Positions 32,273 through 44,055 of a stretch of DNA of 64,000 bases are shown here, piece after piece (position 1 is the first letter of the stretch; every line of letters starts with the position of its first letter). Origin of the DNA: Astrothelium macrocarpum. Lineage: Eukaryota; Ascomycota; Dothideomycetes; Trypetheliales; Trypetheliaceae. The stretch is taken from NCBI GenBank assembly GCA_021030915.1, contig JAGEMR010000006.1, positions 186,001-250,000 of the forward strand, in the 5' to 3' direction. A model generated the notes under the pieces. That model ran no database searches. It had not been told where the DNA came from and saw nothing but the letters and a program-made list of their open reading frames with translations. A program made the translations under genes and the position numbers.

Positions 32273-34598
32273 TCACCTCCCAAACCCCCCCGCCACAACC
32301 CCCACCTGCCTCGCCTGCCCCTGCCCCGGCGCCGGCCCCACCGGCATCGCAAACCCCAACCTCCCAGCCTCCTCCTCCGTCTTCACGGCCGGAAACGCAC
32401 GCGCCGCGGCGGCGGCGGCCTCCACCACCACCACCTCGCCCCCCGCCGGCTCCAGCGCGACCGGCCACAGCTCCTCGCCATCCGCCGCAGCAGCAGCACC
32501 GCGCTTGAGCGCCAGCAGCGGCGACTCGCCGTTGTCCGCGATGACGATGGCGGTTGTGCCCGGCGCGAGCGCCGACGACGGCGGGTCCGACGGCGCGCCG
32601 GGGATGGTGGAGCCGCCGGAGGCGGAGCCGTTGGGGAGCGCGGGCTCGAAGGCGCGGCGGTGCGGGAGCGGGGTCGTGAAGGGGTTGGGGAGGCGCGAGG
32701 GGGTTGGCGCGGTTGCGGCTGTGAGGGCGTTGTGCTGTTGCTGTTGTTGCTGGTGGTGGGCTGGGTGTTGCGGGTTGGCCCAGGGGGTTTGGGCGAAGAA
32801 TTCTTCGGCGGCGCGGCGGTCGGGGGGTTGGCGGGGGGCGGCGGGGGTGGGGTTTTGGTGGAGCTGGAAGGGTGGGTCAGATGTTGGGTTTGGAAAGAGG
32901 ATTGTGCCCATGGAGGGGGAGGGGAGGAGGGGGCTTGGGATTCGAGGTGAGTGACACTTACTCTCATCGCACGCAAGTCGTCCTCGATTTCGGTTCCACG
33001 TAAGCCATTGAGTCTTGGTGCGGCGGGGAAGCCATGGTGTTTCTTGATGCCTCCGAGTAACGAGACCTCTTGATTGACCTTGGTCTGCCTGATGATCTGT
33101 TGCGGTCGATTCGATTCGTAGAGATAGTTGTACTCTGGCTCCTCGCCTGGTGTTTGTCTGCGCTCTTTCTGGAGGCGGAATATCTCGGCACCAATAGTGT
33201 CCAGCATTTGTTCCCTGACATCGCGCACTGTCTGATAATATTGGCTATGGATCTGACTGCGTTCGGCGACGGTCTGAATTTCAAGAGTTTTCAACTTGTA
33301 GCCAATGAGCCTGTCCTCGAGTTGAATTTGGTTTTCGTATCGAGCGTCGATACACTGCATCATCAAGAGATATTCTGGATGTATTGGATTGGGTTGTTGC
33401 AGTAGTGCAAGCTCCCGGTCAAGGTGATTAATCTTTTCCTCGAGTAACCTGTTTATGTAAGCCAACGAATGATATATATATCTCGAATCGTTATTCGCTT
33501 ACCGCTCGCGAAAACTCGAAAAATGTTCTTCGATGCCAGCCAAGGCAGACATTGCCGCCTTTTTCCTTTGGACTGTGCCCATAGTGAGTTAGCACGCTCA
33601 CGAAGGCGGCCAAGCTCTACACGGAATGACTTACGCTCTTCCTCGTTTCTTGTTGCTGCATCAGCTTCTTCGGCCTCTCCTTCCAGACTCAGGTCTTCGC
33701 CTCCTTCAACTACCTGGTCAACTAGGGCACCTCGTTCTTCTTGGCTCGCAAGACTCTCGTCAAGTGCAGACTCTGCCACACGCTTACCCTTCCTCTTACC
33801 CTTCTTCGACTTGATCGCTTTTCTTGGAGCTTCCAGTTCATCATCTTTTTCAAACGACGTAGGTAATGGCGCATCCTTGTCCGAGTTCTTCTCAACGCCA
33901 GTCTCAAGATCCAATTCTTTCAAGTCTTCATCCGACAGTTCATCTTCAGCCTGCTCTTCTTCATTTTCCACGGTTCCTTCTTGTGGCATTGCCTCTTCTG
34001 AACCGGAATTCATACGTTTTTCTGCTGGTTTATCGGTCTCTGACTCAACACCCGGCGTTTGGTCGCTTTCACTTTTTCTCTTGCGCTTTCGACCAGCCAG
34101 GGCACTTTGAGACTGCCGTGACATCTCTCCTCGAGACAAGGAGTGTGGCGTATCTGTAGTGTCATTGTGATCGGATATGCCATTTTCCGTTGCGATCAGC
34201 TCATGTGAGACTGAAGATGGCGTTGAATCTTGCTCTTGCTTTTGCCTTTCCATAGCCCCATAGGTATATTGTGTCTTACTGGGTGTCTTTGCATGTTCAT
34301 CATCAGAGATGGAGGCATCGTTTTTTAACCTTGTTGGGAGGTGCGGTGTGTTATCGAGGCGCTCCGTTTCGGCCTCTGAGTCTACCTCATCATTTTGTGG
34401 GCTGGATCTCATTGCGTCATTATCGTTGTCATTGTCATTGTCTTCGTATCCTTCATCGTAGTCGCTGAGACTACTTGAACGAGAATCGCTATTGTCCACT
34501 GGTGGCAGTTCTGTGATTGTCGTGGTAGTATCAAGATGATTGACGAGCAACTTTGAGGATGCGAGTAGATCGCTAGGAATAGGTACCTGATCCGCCAT
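32273..34598 (-). CDS. DEP1: Sds3-like (Dep1/Sds3/BRMS1) Rpd3L histone deacetylase subunit
   Basis: Predicted subunit of the large Rpd3 histone deacetylase complex, nuclear. Four exons (33635-34598, 33503-33572, 32962-33448, 32273-32863) give 703 residues. The N-terminal 320 residues are acidic and disordered with Lys/Arg patches, as in Dep1. The Sds3-like domain runs from KKAAMSALAGIEEHFSSFRE through LLEEKINHLDRELALLQQPN, then a YQTVRDVREQMLD helix and PQQIIRQTKVNQEVSLLGG. The last exon opens with a Gln/Pro-rich part containing RAAEEFFAQTPWANPQHP and ends in a GC-rich Ala/Gly region. The 70-bp exon 2 is essential for the domain. Divergent from NOP12. Dep1 rather than Sds3 is favoured by the long acidic N-terminus. 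Confidence 0.88.
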
Positions 34599-35446
34599 GG
34601 GATCTCTGAGGTGAGGTTGAACCCAACCTCAGGCGATCAGATACTCAGAGGTCTTCAATTCTCCGTTTGAATGGTGGCTTGGGAAGGATTTTGGGTTTGA
34701 TAAAGTTGGGAACACCGGAACTGCGTCTATATTTCAGCAAGCAAATCAGTATATTGCCCACTGAGATTTGGCTCAAGATGTCCACGTAGGCTACGAAAGA
34801 GTAGGGAAGTGCGAGGGCGTGGTTCTTAAAGCTTGACGGCAGCAATATTCCACTTCATCTCTCGCATAAAACCCCCCCCGCAAAACATGCATGACCGAAG
34901 AGAATAAGCCATTGAAAAGGCAAAGACTCACGGGTATGTTGACACCATCCACCTCCGTTACTCCACAATGCACCCGAAATGTACAAAGGTCGAGGTTATG
35001 TGAGTGGAGTCGTGCGCCTGTAACACTTTTCCAAGATATGCAGTCAAAGTACACTTCTTAGTGGGCTGATAGGATGCGCAAAGGTTTCGAGGTCAGGATG
35101 GGTGGGAAGTGGTGTAGAGCAGAACTGACGTCGAGGTGGGTCGGGTGATGAATGAAGGAGTCGACGCAATGACCGGGGCGGAAGCGTTCACGGCCGAGAG
35201 CATAAATCCGAAAGCACAGAGGAGAGAAAGTAGGCTGTGAGACTCAAGATATACATGGAGCACGAATGGTATTGAGCGAGGAGATCAGCGGAGAGTTCGA
35301 GCGCAGCTTTCCAGTCGCGAGCGGGATCGCAAAGCGTCGCCCGATTTCTGCCGTTTCATGCTCACCGCCCACGCATTACGACATTAATGTTCCATCAAAA
35401 ATTTAATGTGCAACGAACTGTTTGCCCTTGATTATTCGCTGCCACT
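34599..35446. promoter_or_regulatory. Shared upstream region DEP1 / NOP12
   Basis: 848 bp between outward-facing starts of two nuclear/nucleolar genes. A C-run sits at about 34870-34877. No specific site assigned. Confidence 0.45.
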
Positions 35447-37267
35447 ATGGGGCACAAGAAATCTAGTGACAGCGCAAAAAACAAAAAGCGCGAAACCATT
35501 TCCGACCGAAAAGATTCTAAATCTGACTCAACATTGGTCTCACTGTTTGCGTCCAGCGTATTATTCCAGTTGTAGCTACACAATTTATACACACTAATAT
35601 GTATACAGGCTGGCCCGGTCTCGAAACCTCCTCAAAACCGCTCTTACAGCCATGTCGGTCAAGTTACATCTCAAATCTCACCGCAAAGCGAAGACGAGCT
35701 CGAGAATGAATCAATCGAAGAAGAGAATACCACTACTACAATATTGCCAGATATCCATCATTCACGCCGGAAACGAAAATTGGAATCACAAGATGAAGAA
35801 ATTGAAGACGTATATCTGAGGCGCTTGGCACAGGATGACGAGAGTAGTTATACCGATCAAACAAATTCTCATCCAAGGAAAAAATTGCATATTAATGGAT
35901 CCTCTGACGCCGATTCTGCCAGTGATCAGGAAAGTAATGGTGTGGAAGGCTCGAAGAATGAAGGTAGCTTCCATGGGGACGAGGATGAAGCCACTGCTAT
36001 CGACGATATAGGAGTCAATGCGGACGAACCACCATTGCACGAAAGTCTAATGCCTGACCAAACAGAATCTGAAATGGAAAAGGCATCTCGTACCGTGTTC
36101 CTAGGGAATGTATCAAATCTTGCCATCTCGTCGAAAAGTGCTCGTCGCAAGCTCATCTCCCACCTCTCCACTGCTCTCCAATCTCCGCCCCTATCCAACG
36201 GAGAGCACAAAATTCAGTCATTACGATTTCGCTCAACTGCTTACGCCAGCAAAATCTCCAAAAAGGGTGCATTTGCCCAAAAAGATCTTATGGATGCCAC
36301 CACAAAAAGCACCAACGCATATGTTGTCTACACAACCCAAAGTGCTGCTCGGGAGGCAGCAAAGACACTAAACGGAACTATGGTCCTGGATCGGCATCTT
36401 CGCGTAGATTCGGTTGCACACCCTGCAAAGGTTGACCACCGAAGATGTGTGTTTGTTGGTAATCTGGGATTCGTAGATGATGAAAGTGTGATGAATGCTG
36501 CTGATGAGGACGACAAACGTCTTCAGAAGAAGTCGAAGCAGAAAGAACCAGGGGATGTAGAAGAGGGATTGTGGCGAGAATTTGGGAAAGCAGGTGTGGT
36601 AGAGAGCGTACGCGTAATCCGAGATTCTAAAACGAGAGTTGGGAAAGGTTTTGCTTATGTGCAATTTACTGTGAGTCATTACATTTTGATGCCGCACCGT
36701 GCCCTACCCTACGCACTCGAATTTGCTAATTTATCTAATTGGTAGGATGAAAATGCGGTTGAAGCAGCGCTCTTGTATGATGGGAAAAAATTCCCGCAAA
36801 TGCTTCCCCGCAAACTCCGAGTGACTCGAGCAAAGAGCATCAAGCGTAATGCTACCATCAAATCGAAGTCACAGGACAGCGCTCTAAGAAACGGGAAGGT
36901 CAAGCGATCAACTCGTAAAATAGATCAAAAGAAGATTTCGCAACAGCAAAGTCTCGAAGGACGAGCTCGAAAAATGCTTGGCAAGGCCGGCGCTGCTGCT
37001 GTCCGGGACAAAGCTTCAAAAGATACAGTAGATGATACTAAAACTTCTAGAAACCCATATCGGAAACTTGACGCTGATACAGCGCAAATCAAGGCCCCGG
37101 AAAAATTTGTTTTCGAGGGACATCGTGCAAACAGCCGTCAGAAACCAACTGGGTTGAAATTGACAGGCAAGAAAGGCAAAACAAAAGGCAAAGGCCGAAA
37201 ACCGGGGAAGCCAGGCACACGGAGTGCGAAGAGAGCCACTGCTTGGAAAGCCAGTGGGTCGAAGTAA
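35447..37267 (+). CDS. NOP12: Nucleolar protein 12 (Nop12), RRM protein
   Basis: RNA-binding nucleolar protein for 27S pre-rRNA processing and 60S assembly. Three exons (35447-35557, 35609-36670, 36746-37267) give 564 residues. The short first exon encodes a basic start MGHKKSSDSAKNKKRE and ends in SLFASS; the junction yields LFASSAGPVSKP, as in relatives. An acidic linker follows, then RRM1 from about residue 197 (TVFLGN...AYVVYTTQSAAREAAKTLNG) with a family-typical insertion, and RRM2 from about 317 (RCVFVGNLGF...GKGFAYVQFT). The second intron splits RRM2 just after this. The C-terminal 150 residues are Lys/Arg-rich, consistent with nucleolar targeting. Introns are 51 and 75 bp. Confidence 0.94.
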
Positions 37268-37886
37268 AGTTTAAGACGAATAATGTCACACATAATGACA
37301 TTGCATTCGTTGGCGAATTGTGCCGGTGCTTTATTGCCAAAAGCTTTGTCGCTGCATGGCAAAAAGAGATGATCTCGAGAATTGAGATATATACCAACAG
37401 ATTTAATGAGTTGGAGCCCGAGTCCTGAAAAGCTTTGGGCATCCTCCATTATCTTTGCGGTAGTGAGCTCTTAGCGGATTGATGAGGACGTCAAGCCCAC
37501 TTGAAAGTTTTGGTTGTAAGGTACATTTGTCGTGCAGAGCAGACATGTCTTATCTTTGCGGAATGCAGCAGAGCTCCTGCCCGATGACTTTCCTACACAT
37601 CCACTTACCTTTGATTCGAGGAATAGGTCCAAAGTTAATCTATCCAATGAGATGCAATCAATCTTTGATTCTTTGTTCTATGTTTCACGTGCACGAAACC
37701 GACCAAAGTTTCTCGACTAGCATTTCTTTCACAACTGTTCTTTGTCTGTTCGCCAAAGGTTGCCACTGTAAAAGCCTCAAGTAATGGACCAATTCATCCT
37801 CGCTTTCCTCTTCAATTTCAATGCTTGCATTGGGGCTATACTACCAAACACTGAATGCAGACGACGAAGAATGACATTTGCTTATC
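37268..37886. other. Intergenic region
   Basis: 3' UTR of NOP12 and upstream region of the next gene on the same strand. No coding signal. Confidence 0.45.
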
Positions 37887-39275
37887 ATGGATGTAGCAAG
37901 ACCACAATCGGAGCTCTTTATCCCGACTCAGATCACAATCCCAGCTTCGAGCAGACAACCAACCTCCTTTTTCTCGGAAGCCTACCTTGCAGATGCTGTC
38001 GCAAGGCTCAAAAGCCAAGACCTGCACCGCCCTCGTTTTTCCAGGAAATTCACAGGCTCCCATCTAAGAAACTCGACAGCCCATCTCGGAACAGGACAGT
38101 ACTATGGAAAACAAAGGGTCCAATCGCCTCGCGTTAGAGCTCTCAATGCCCAAGCCGCAAGATGGAATTCTAGATACTCAAGATCAAGTTGGAAAGCTCC
38201 GAGAGACCCATATGTTGAAACGGAGAAGCTGACAATAGGGAGACAAAACGATGTAGAAGTAAAGCCATCAGAACAGGCTAAAAGGGCCAGAGCGCATACG
38301 GACCGAGCATCGGTGATGAATGCTGACACAGGCGTCAACCAGAAAATCATCACGTTTGAGGATGTAGCAAATCAAACAGGAGCATCTTTACTGACAAACG
38401 AAAACCAACTTACGGAAGATGCTACGGATATAGCACAATCGGCGTTCATGCCTAGAAAGGAAATCTTGAATCCCAGTGAACTTGGTAGTGAAAGGTCTGG
38501 GTCAACATCCGAGAGGCCATTGTCGATTGCCAAGACACCAACCACAATGTACCGTGATGATTACAAAGTTACAGTCCAAGACGCTAGTGATGCATCAATG
38601 GATCTTGGCACAAATCCTGCAGGCAGATTGGAATCTGAGACACTTTCGTCTAAAGAGACTTTGAATCAAAATAGGGCGTCGGCTGTCACAACGCTACCAC
38701 TCCGCAGTGGCTCAGTGCTGACGGTCATACGCCCAGAACAAACGGCTTGGCAACGATTCGTCTATATCCAAGGCCCAATCAAGTTGCCTGATCCGAGTGT
38801 GATTGCCCGGAGAGACTCAATTGCATCAATGTATGCCTTCCAAGATGCGGTCGAACAAGATTGGGATCGAATCTCTCCATTCTCTCGTAAATGCACGGAA
38901 GATGAGGTGATTGACGATATCATTGACTTTTTTGAGTCTCTTGGTGTGAAACCCGACTTTAACGAACCAAACATGTCTAGCATTAGACGCCGAGAAGGGG
39001 GATCGAAATCGGAATCGGAATTTGAACAACAACAAGGGGCGTCGAGTACGGCTGAGTTGCCAGTGATTGAAGAGAGCATCCATCGTGTGCCCAGCAGCTC
39101 CTCAAGCAGCACCATTAGTTTAGAAGAGGATGCATCATGGCTGCAGCACAAGAACCAGACTGCACGTGAACCGACTAGTCCAGGCAACGCCAATGGCCCG
39201 AAAAGGTTCAATAGTGTGGGCAAGAAGAGAAAGTACAAGAGAACTACGCTTAACCGACTCACCTCCATCATCTAA
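37887..39275 (+). CDS. Hypothetical disordered protein (462 aa)
   Basis: Start taken at ATG 37887; the frame extends a little upstream only through TTG. The protein is Ser/Thr/Glu-rich and mostly disordered. Likely structured parts are the N-terminal FFSEAYLADAVARLKSQDL helix, the AWQRFVYIQGPIKLPDPSVI segment with the following helix, and DEVIDDIIDFFESLGVKPDF near residue 345. The extreme C-terminus is basic (GKKRKYKRTTLNRLTSII) and could be a nuclear or membrane-binding signal. No family recognised. Length and ordered blocks argue that it is a real gene. No introns needed. Confidence 0.75.
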   Translation: MDVARPQSELFIPTQITIPASSRQPTSFFSEAYLADAVARLKSQDLHRPRFSRKFTGSHLRNSTAHLGTGQYYGKQRVQSPRVRALNAQAARWNSRYSRSSWKAPRDPYVETEKLTIGRQNDVEVKPSEQAKRARAHTDRASVMNADTGVNQKIITFEDVANQTGASLLTNENQLTEDATDIAQSAFMPRKEILNPSELGSERSGSTSERPLSIAKTPTTMYRDDYKVTVQDASDASMDLGTNPAGRLESETLSSKETLNQNRASAVTTLPLRSGSVLTVIRPEQTAWQRFVYIQGPIKLPDPSVIARRDSIASMYAFQDAVEQDWDRISPFSRKCTEDEVIDDIIDFFESLGVKPDFNEPNMSSIRRREGGSKSESEFEQQQGASSTAELPVIEESIHRVPSSSSSSTISLEEDASWLQHKNQTAREPTSPGNANGPKRFNSVGKKRKYKRTTLNRLTSII

Positions 39276-40119
39276 GAAAAATTTCGGATCAACTTAACCA
39301 GAAGCAGCTTTGACATTACTTTATTTGAACTTTGAAGATCAACGATCGTCGCGTCTTCCTGCTCTCCGCATTCTCGTTGGCGTCTCAGCCGTACCTCTGG
39401 GACGCGAAGATCATTATGAGGAGCTGGTAACCAAACCCACGGGGATGGTTGGCGATGGTGGCAATGGTCAGCTAGAATATGCATGTCCCAGGTTCTTTGG
39501 ATCGTGGTTCCTTAGGCAGCAAAAGGGCCAAGGAATCTGAGGGTGTACGAGCGATGCTGTCGGGCGTAGGCCTGTCCGCCAATCCTGATGATCCTCGCAC
39601 AGTGAGGTCAGTGGTTGCATAAATTAATGAGAGCATTACCAAGGATCAGGATGATTAGCGTGGGAGATGGAACGCTTGCAGCGATGAGCGGCACAGCCGG
39701 ATGTAGCCAAATGCAGCGTCGGATCTGAGCCGGCGCCGTCGACGTGTCATTCAGAGTGTGGTTGTGACAGGGGCCGAAAACCTAGACTTTTCGTTGCGTC
39801 GGGCATCATTGGCTGCCTCACAAAGAGAGCGTGGGGTGGTTCAGAGAAGCGAAGCGAGCGGCCCAATGCTGGGCCTGTCAGACTTCGCCAGCGCCCGATG
39901 GACTCTTAAGTCAGACGTCGCCTCGCAATTAAGAAGATCGTCGTCTTCCTTTTCCAACCTGTAACTGAACCTCCCTCTTTGACTGTGTTGTTTGTCACCG
40001 AGATCCACATAGGTAGATAATTGATTTGTTTGGTATTCCTTGTACCCGCTGCTGACAGTGACAGCTTTTGAATTCTGTCCAACCTACCTTTTAAGCCACC
40101 AAATTTCAGTAGAAAAATC
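39276..40119. other. Upstream region of zinc-binding regulator
   Basis: 844 bp, plus-strand promoter and leader of the next gene. Weak frames only. Confidence 0.45.
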
Positions 40120-42138
40120 ATGACTCAAATCGCTCAGAGCGAGCCTGCGTTTCAAGCACTCGATCAGATGAAGCAAGCGATATGGGTCAACAACCCTAAT
40201 TTGTCCGAAAATGAACGAGAAGAACTTTGGACTCAGCAACAAGCAAAGCTCCTCTCTTTGATTAATAATAGCTGTCGTACGAATGACACACAGCGACCAG
40301 TACATGTGCCTCGCACTGTCTCTTATGATGTTTCCATGTTGGAGCGTCAAGCCTCTGTATGCCAGACATTTTCTTGGTCTCTGTATCTAGGCACATTGTG
40401 GTCTAACCTTCAACAGACTCGAGCGTTCCCTCCCTCCATGAATAGGGGTAATGATCTCTCTATCCAGTCGGCTCCTGAAGCAGTGTCCATGTCAAGGACA
40501 ACATCAACATTCGGTTCTACCGATAACGGCTTTGGTCTAGACGCCAATCGTAGATTGTTAGGGAGAAGTTGGGGTAACGCTTACAACAACTACACCTTTG
40601 CTTCGACTGCCACACACTCAGCATCTTTTGAAGCTGGCTTTGAGCCAATAGCACAAACAGATGAGGTCAACGTAAATGTGTATGATGACCCATCAGAGTA
40701 TCTTCTGACAATCCCCGAAGAGCCGTCAATCAACGGCATGCACAATGACATGACATATCTCCAAAGCTGGGGTGTGAACGGTGATCTACTATCACCCAAC
40801 ACTCCTACTTTATCGGAAAACTATTCAGATTCTTCTTCAAGCAGTCAATTGAGTCGACAAGGTAGCACTGCTACCAACTCGATCAGTGATGCTTTTGACA
40901 TGGTCAAAATACAATCGCAGTCAAATTTTTCCTTTCCTGATGGTGGCTCCCCCACCATCCCATTCTCAACTCCAGACAAGGCTAATAGTCTACCTATTGC
41001 CTTGTCGGAGGATCAGCGTTCTCATTTCCTTAGTCATTTCAATTTTGTTGACGACGAAGACTTTAATGCTTCTCGTGAACAGTCTTTCAATGTGACCAAC
41101 CAGGCACACTTTTCTTTTCTTTCTGATAGTAAGCCTGTTCAAGAGATGGAACGTGCGGCGTCTGAAGAGAGTAATGTCTCACAAGCATCGATCAATAATC
41201 GTGCACAACGTCGTCGTCAAGAGATTAATGCTCAGGGTGCACGAAAGATTGCCCCCAAGTCTGAACAAGAAGCTGCAGCATCGCTAAAGCAATCGTCAGA
41301 TCACAAGATGGTTCGTATCGAGTCACAAGACGGGACATCGAAGCAAGTCGTTGCGCTCAAGAGGCAACCATATGTCCGCCCGCACCATCCCAAAATCTAC
41401 TGCAAACATTGTAATCAGAAACCTGATGGTTTCCGTGGTGAGCACGAGCTTCGTCGTCATACCGACCGCGTCCACTCGAGAATGCGAAAGATGTGGGTCA
41501 CTGTTGATTGCTCACAAAAAAAAGATTTCCTCAACCGCTGCAAGGCCTGCACGAATGGTAAACGATACGGCGTATACTACAACGCGGCCGCTCATCTACG
41601 CCGGGCTCACTTTAACCCACGTAAGCGAGGACGAAAGGGCAAGAACGACGAGAAGCGAGGTGGCAAAGCTGGCGGCGACTGGCCTCCCATGGACTGGCTC
41701 AAGCAACAAGGCTGGCTGCGTGAGGTGGAAGAACTCGTCCCCGACCAGACAGATGATCAACCATCAGACGACACGGAGGAAGATGACATTTCGCCAAAGA
41801 CCGAGGACTTGCCTGAGCAAGATCTCGATATGCAACAAGCTACCGATCCCAGCCTTGCCAATTTTCAGTCACTTGAGGCCATGCCATTGGCTACCTGGTA
41901 CGGCCAGGTACCCGCAGACGAATCTTTCAATGGTCTTGGTGCCATGCAGTACGATACTTCGCTTGCCGACCCGACCCTCACATCTTCCCAAGCATTCAAT
42001 GCCGCCATGTCTCACAACGACTTTATGCTTAGTGCCGGTATGCCATATTCGGCTGATGGCACGAATGTTGGTATGAACACTACTGATCCATTTTTCTGCA
42101 ATGGTGTGCAATGGAAATCAGAGGAGTTATCTGTCTAA
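40120..42138 (+). CDS. Nuclear protein with Cys/His zinc-binding region (DUF7896-like)
   Basis: Predicted fungal regulator. Open from ATG 40120 to 42138, 672 residues if unspliced. The N-terminus and middle are Ser/Asn/Gln-rich and disordered. Near residue 427 is the conserved block: YCKHCNQKPDGFRGEHELRR with a following H-x-x-x-x-H, then VTVDC...RCKACTNGKRYG, a second AAAHLRRAHFNPRKRGRKGK element, and PPMDWLKQQGW. This combination of two Cys/His groups is the DUF7896-type block of filamentous ascomycetes, as I remember it. The C-terminus is acidic. A 60-bp stop-free segment at 40357-40416 has donor GTATGC, CTAAC and acceptor CAG, so the mature protein may be 20 residues shorter. Confidence 0.83.
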   Translation: MTQIAQSEPAFQALDQMKQAIWVNNPNLSENEREELWTQQQAKLLSLINNSCRTNDTQRPVHVPRTVSYDVSMLERQASVCQTFSWSLYLGTLWSNLQQTRAFPPSMNRGNDLSIQSAPEAVSMSRTTSTFGSTDNGFGLDANRRLLGRSWGNAYNNYTFASTATHSASFEAGFEPIAQTDEVNVNVYDDPSEYLLTIPEEPSINGMHNDMTYLQSWGVNGDLLSPNTPTLSENYSDSSSSSQLSRQGSTATNSISDAFDMVKIQSQSNFSFPDGGSPTIPFSTPDKANSLPIALSEDQRSHFLSHFNFVDDEDFNASREQSFNVTNQAHFSFLSDSKPVQEMERAASEESNVSQASINNRAQRRRQEINAQGARKIAPKSEQEAAASLKQSSDHKMVRIESQDGTSKQVVALKRQPYVRPHHPKIYCKHCNQKPDGFRGEHELRRHTDRVHSRMRKMWVTVDCSQKKDFLNRCKACTNGKRYGVYYNAAAHLRRAHFNPRKRGRKGKNDEKRGGKAGGDWPPMDWLKQQGWLREVEELVPDQTDDQPSDDTEEDDISPKTEDLPEQDLDMQQATDPSLANFQSLEAMPLATWYGQVPADESFNGLGAMQYDTSLADPTLTSSQAFNAAMSHNDFMLSAGMPYSADGTNVGMNTTDPFFCNGVQWKSEELSV

Positions 42139-42849
42139 ACTTTTTTCGGATCCGACAGCTATCACAAGCTCTATTTGATTTTTACTGTATTATCCTTCTC
42201 AGGAGTTGGTTCTCAACCTTTTCTTCAACAAACATATTCAATTTCAGATTCGGGAGGGTTTGTGATGTTAGAGCGCGGGCGTTGGGTTTCTCACGCAGGG
42301 CGATCAGCTTTTTCTAAAGGAACAATGAGCGGAACACATCATGAGCTTCATGATTTGATGTTTGCTTTAATGCGGTTTTCGGGCGTTTTGTCCTCTGGAA
42401 TGATCTGGAATTGTAAACATCTGGGCGATACGCGGGGATATGATTAAGGTGATACCACTAAATGTATACTCTATTACTTATTTCTAACGTACATCTTTCA
42501 ATTCAAAGTGTTGGTAACTTGTAGGTTACACAAGTTCTCTTCATCATGTAATTACACGCTCTTCATCGAAGTGGATGAGTCCTCAAAAGGTACCCATCTC
42601 AAGGTACCAAGCTCAAACTTAATCTACCCCACCAGCGCTAACGGCGGGAACCTTAACAGACGCATTTATCTAATGATCAAACTCAATCCTTTCACAACGA
42701 CGAAAAATTCAACCATATCCATGTCCCATCCTCAACCTCCAAGCTAGTTCCCCCTAGCAAAACAATGCCGACGTCCCACCCACTAGACCCACAACACAGG
42801 GATCCCATCCACGGTCCTCCCAACTAACCAGTTCCAGCCCATCCCCACC
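42139..42849. other. Intergenic region
   Basis: 3' UTR of the zinc-binding regulator and promoter of the second DUF202 gene. No coding signal beyond short frames. Confidence 0.45.
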
Positions 42850-44055
42850 ATGGCATCCCAACTCCTCGACGACGACCGAAACCTCCGCCCTCCAAGCCAC
42901 AGCCGCAATCGCAGCCCGCGCCGCATCTTCTTCAGCGACGACGTCCGCGGCGACAACGACGACAGCGACGACGTCCGCGGCGACAACGACGACGACGACG
43001 AGCCCGCCCCTTCCTCCCGCAACCGCAGAACAACTACAGCCGCCACCACCGCGACTGACACGGCCCATTCGTCCACCACCCCCTCCCCCACAACCGACAG
43101 CCCCGTCTCTTCCCCCACACACACACGCCCCGCGCACACACGCCCCGCGCACACACGCCCCGCCGACTCCTCCGACGCCAACGACGGCAGCGCGCGCCGC
43201 GTGTCGTGGGCGCGGGAGATGGCGGATGTCGCGCGGCGGAGCCTGGGCAAGCGCGCCAGCGCCAGCGCCGACGCCGACGCAGGCGCGGACGCGGACGCGG
43301 ACGCAGGTGGTGGTGGGCAAGAGAGCAGCGCGGACGAGCGGACGGCGATGATGGCGGGGGGCAGCGGGAGGCGGTACGGCGCCGGGGACGGAAGCGAGCC
43401 GGTGGCGGTGGCAGATGGAGATGGGGGGTTGAGGAGGAGGCGCAGTGTGGGGAGGCGGAGGCGGAAGAGCGTGGATGGGGGGAAGGGGGAGGGCGGGTGG
43501 TGGGATCGGGTGGTGGAGAAGTACGGGAGTGTGGAGTTGGAGAATAAGGGGAGTGTGGCGAGGGATCATTTGGCGCTTGGTGTGTTCCTACTCTATACCC
43601 ATCTCCTTTTTTCCTGGCGTGGGTATCGCGAGTGTCGGAGCCGTGAGAAAAGGAGGCTTCAATGCTAATCTGTCAATGTCAATCCAGAACGCACCTTTCT
43701 CGCCTGGCTCCGCACCTCCCTCTCCTTCGCCTCCATCGGTATCGCCGTGACGCAGCTCTTCCGCCTCAACACCTCCTTCTCCTCTTCCGGACCCTCTAAT
43801 GATAATCTCGCTGCCGCCGCAGATCGACTCCGCCAAGTCGGGAAACCCCTCGGCGCGACTTTCCTCGGCATTGCGATTCTTGTTCTGGGAGTGGGATTCC
43901 ATCGCTACTTTGAGAGCCAGCATTATGTGATTCGTGGAAAGTTTCCGGCGAGTCGCGTAAGCGTGCTGCTGGTGAGCTTTGTAGCGATGGCGCTGATTGT
44001 GGCGAGTTTGGTAGTGGTAATTGCAGTCGCGCCGTCAGCGTTTGAGAAGAGGTGA
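42850..44055 (+). CDS. DUF202 membrane protein with long disordered N-terminus
   Basis: Two exons, 42850-43579 and 43688-44055, give 365 residues. The first 230 are hydrophilic and repeat-rich: a duplicated SDDVRGDND unit, three HTRPA units and Ala-Asp runs. Then follows VEKYGSVELENKGSVARDHL, the start of the DUF202 domain, continued after the 108-bp phase-1 intron by ERTFLAWLRTSLSFASIGIA and two more hydrophobic helices (LGATFLGIAILVLGVGFHRY; VLLVSFVAMALIVASLVVVI). Three transmembrane helices are expected, with the long tail facing the cytosol (inference). Codon use in exon 1 is much more GC-rich than in exon 2. It is a paralogue of the gene at 13885. Cellular role unknown. Confidence 0.87.
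42933..42992 (+). repeat. Two tandem 30-bp coding repeats
   Basis: An exact 30-bp duplication beginning AGCGACGACGTCCGCGG inside exon 1 of the DUF202 gene; being a multiple of three it keeps frame. Confidence 0.85.
43121..43165 (+). repeat. Three tandem 15-bp coding repeats
   Basis: ACACACGCCCCGCGC twice, then a copy differing at its end. It encodes repeated HTRPA. In frame. Confidence 0.85.
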
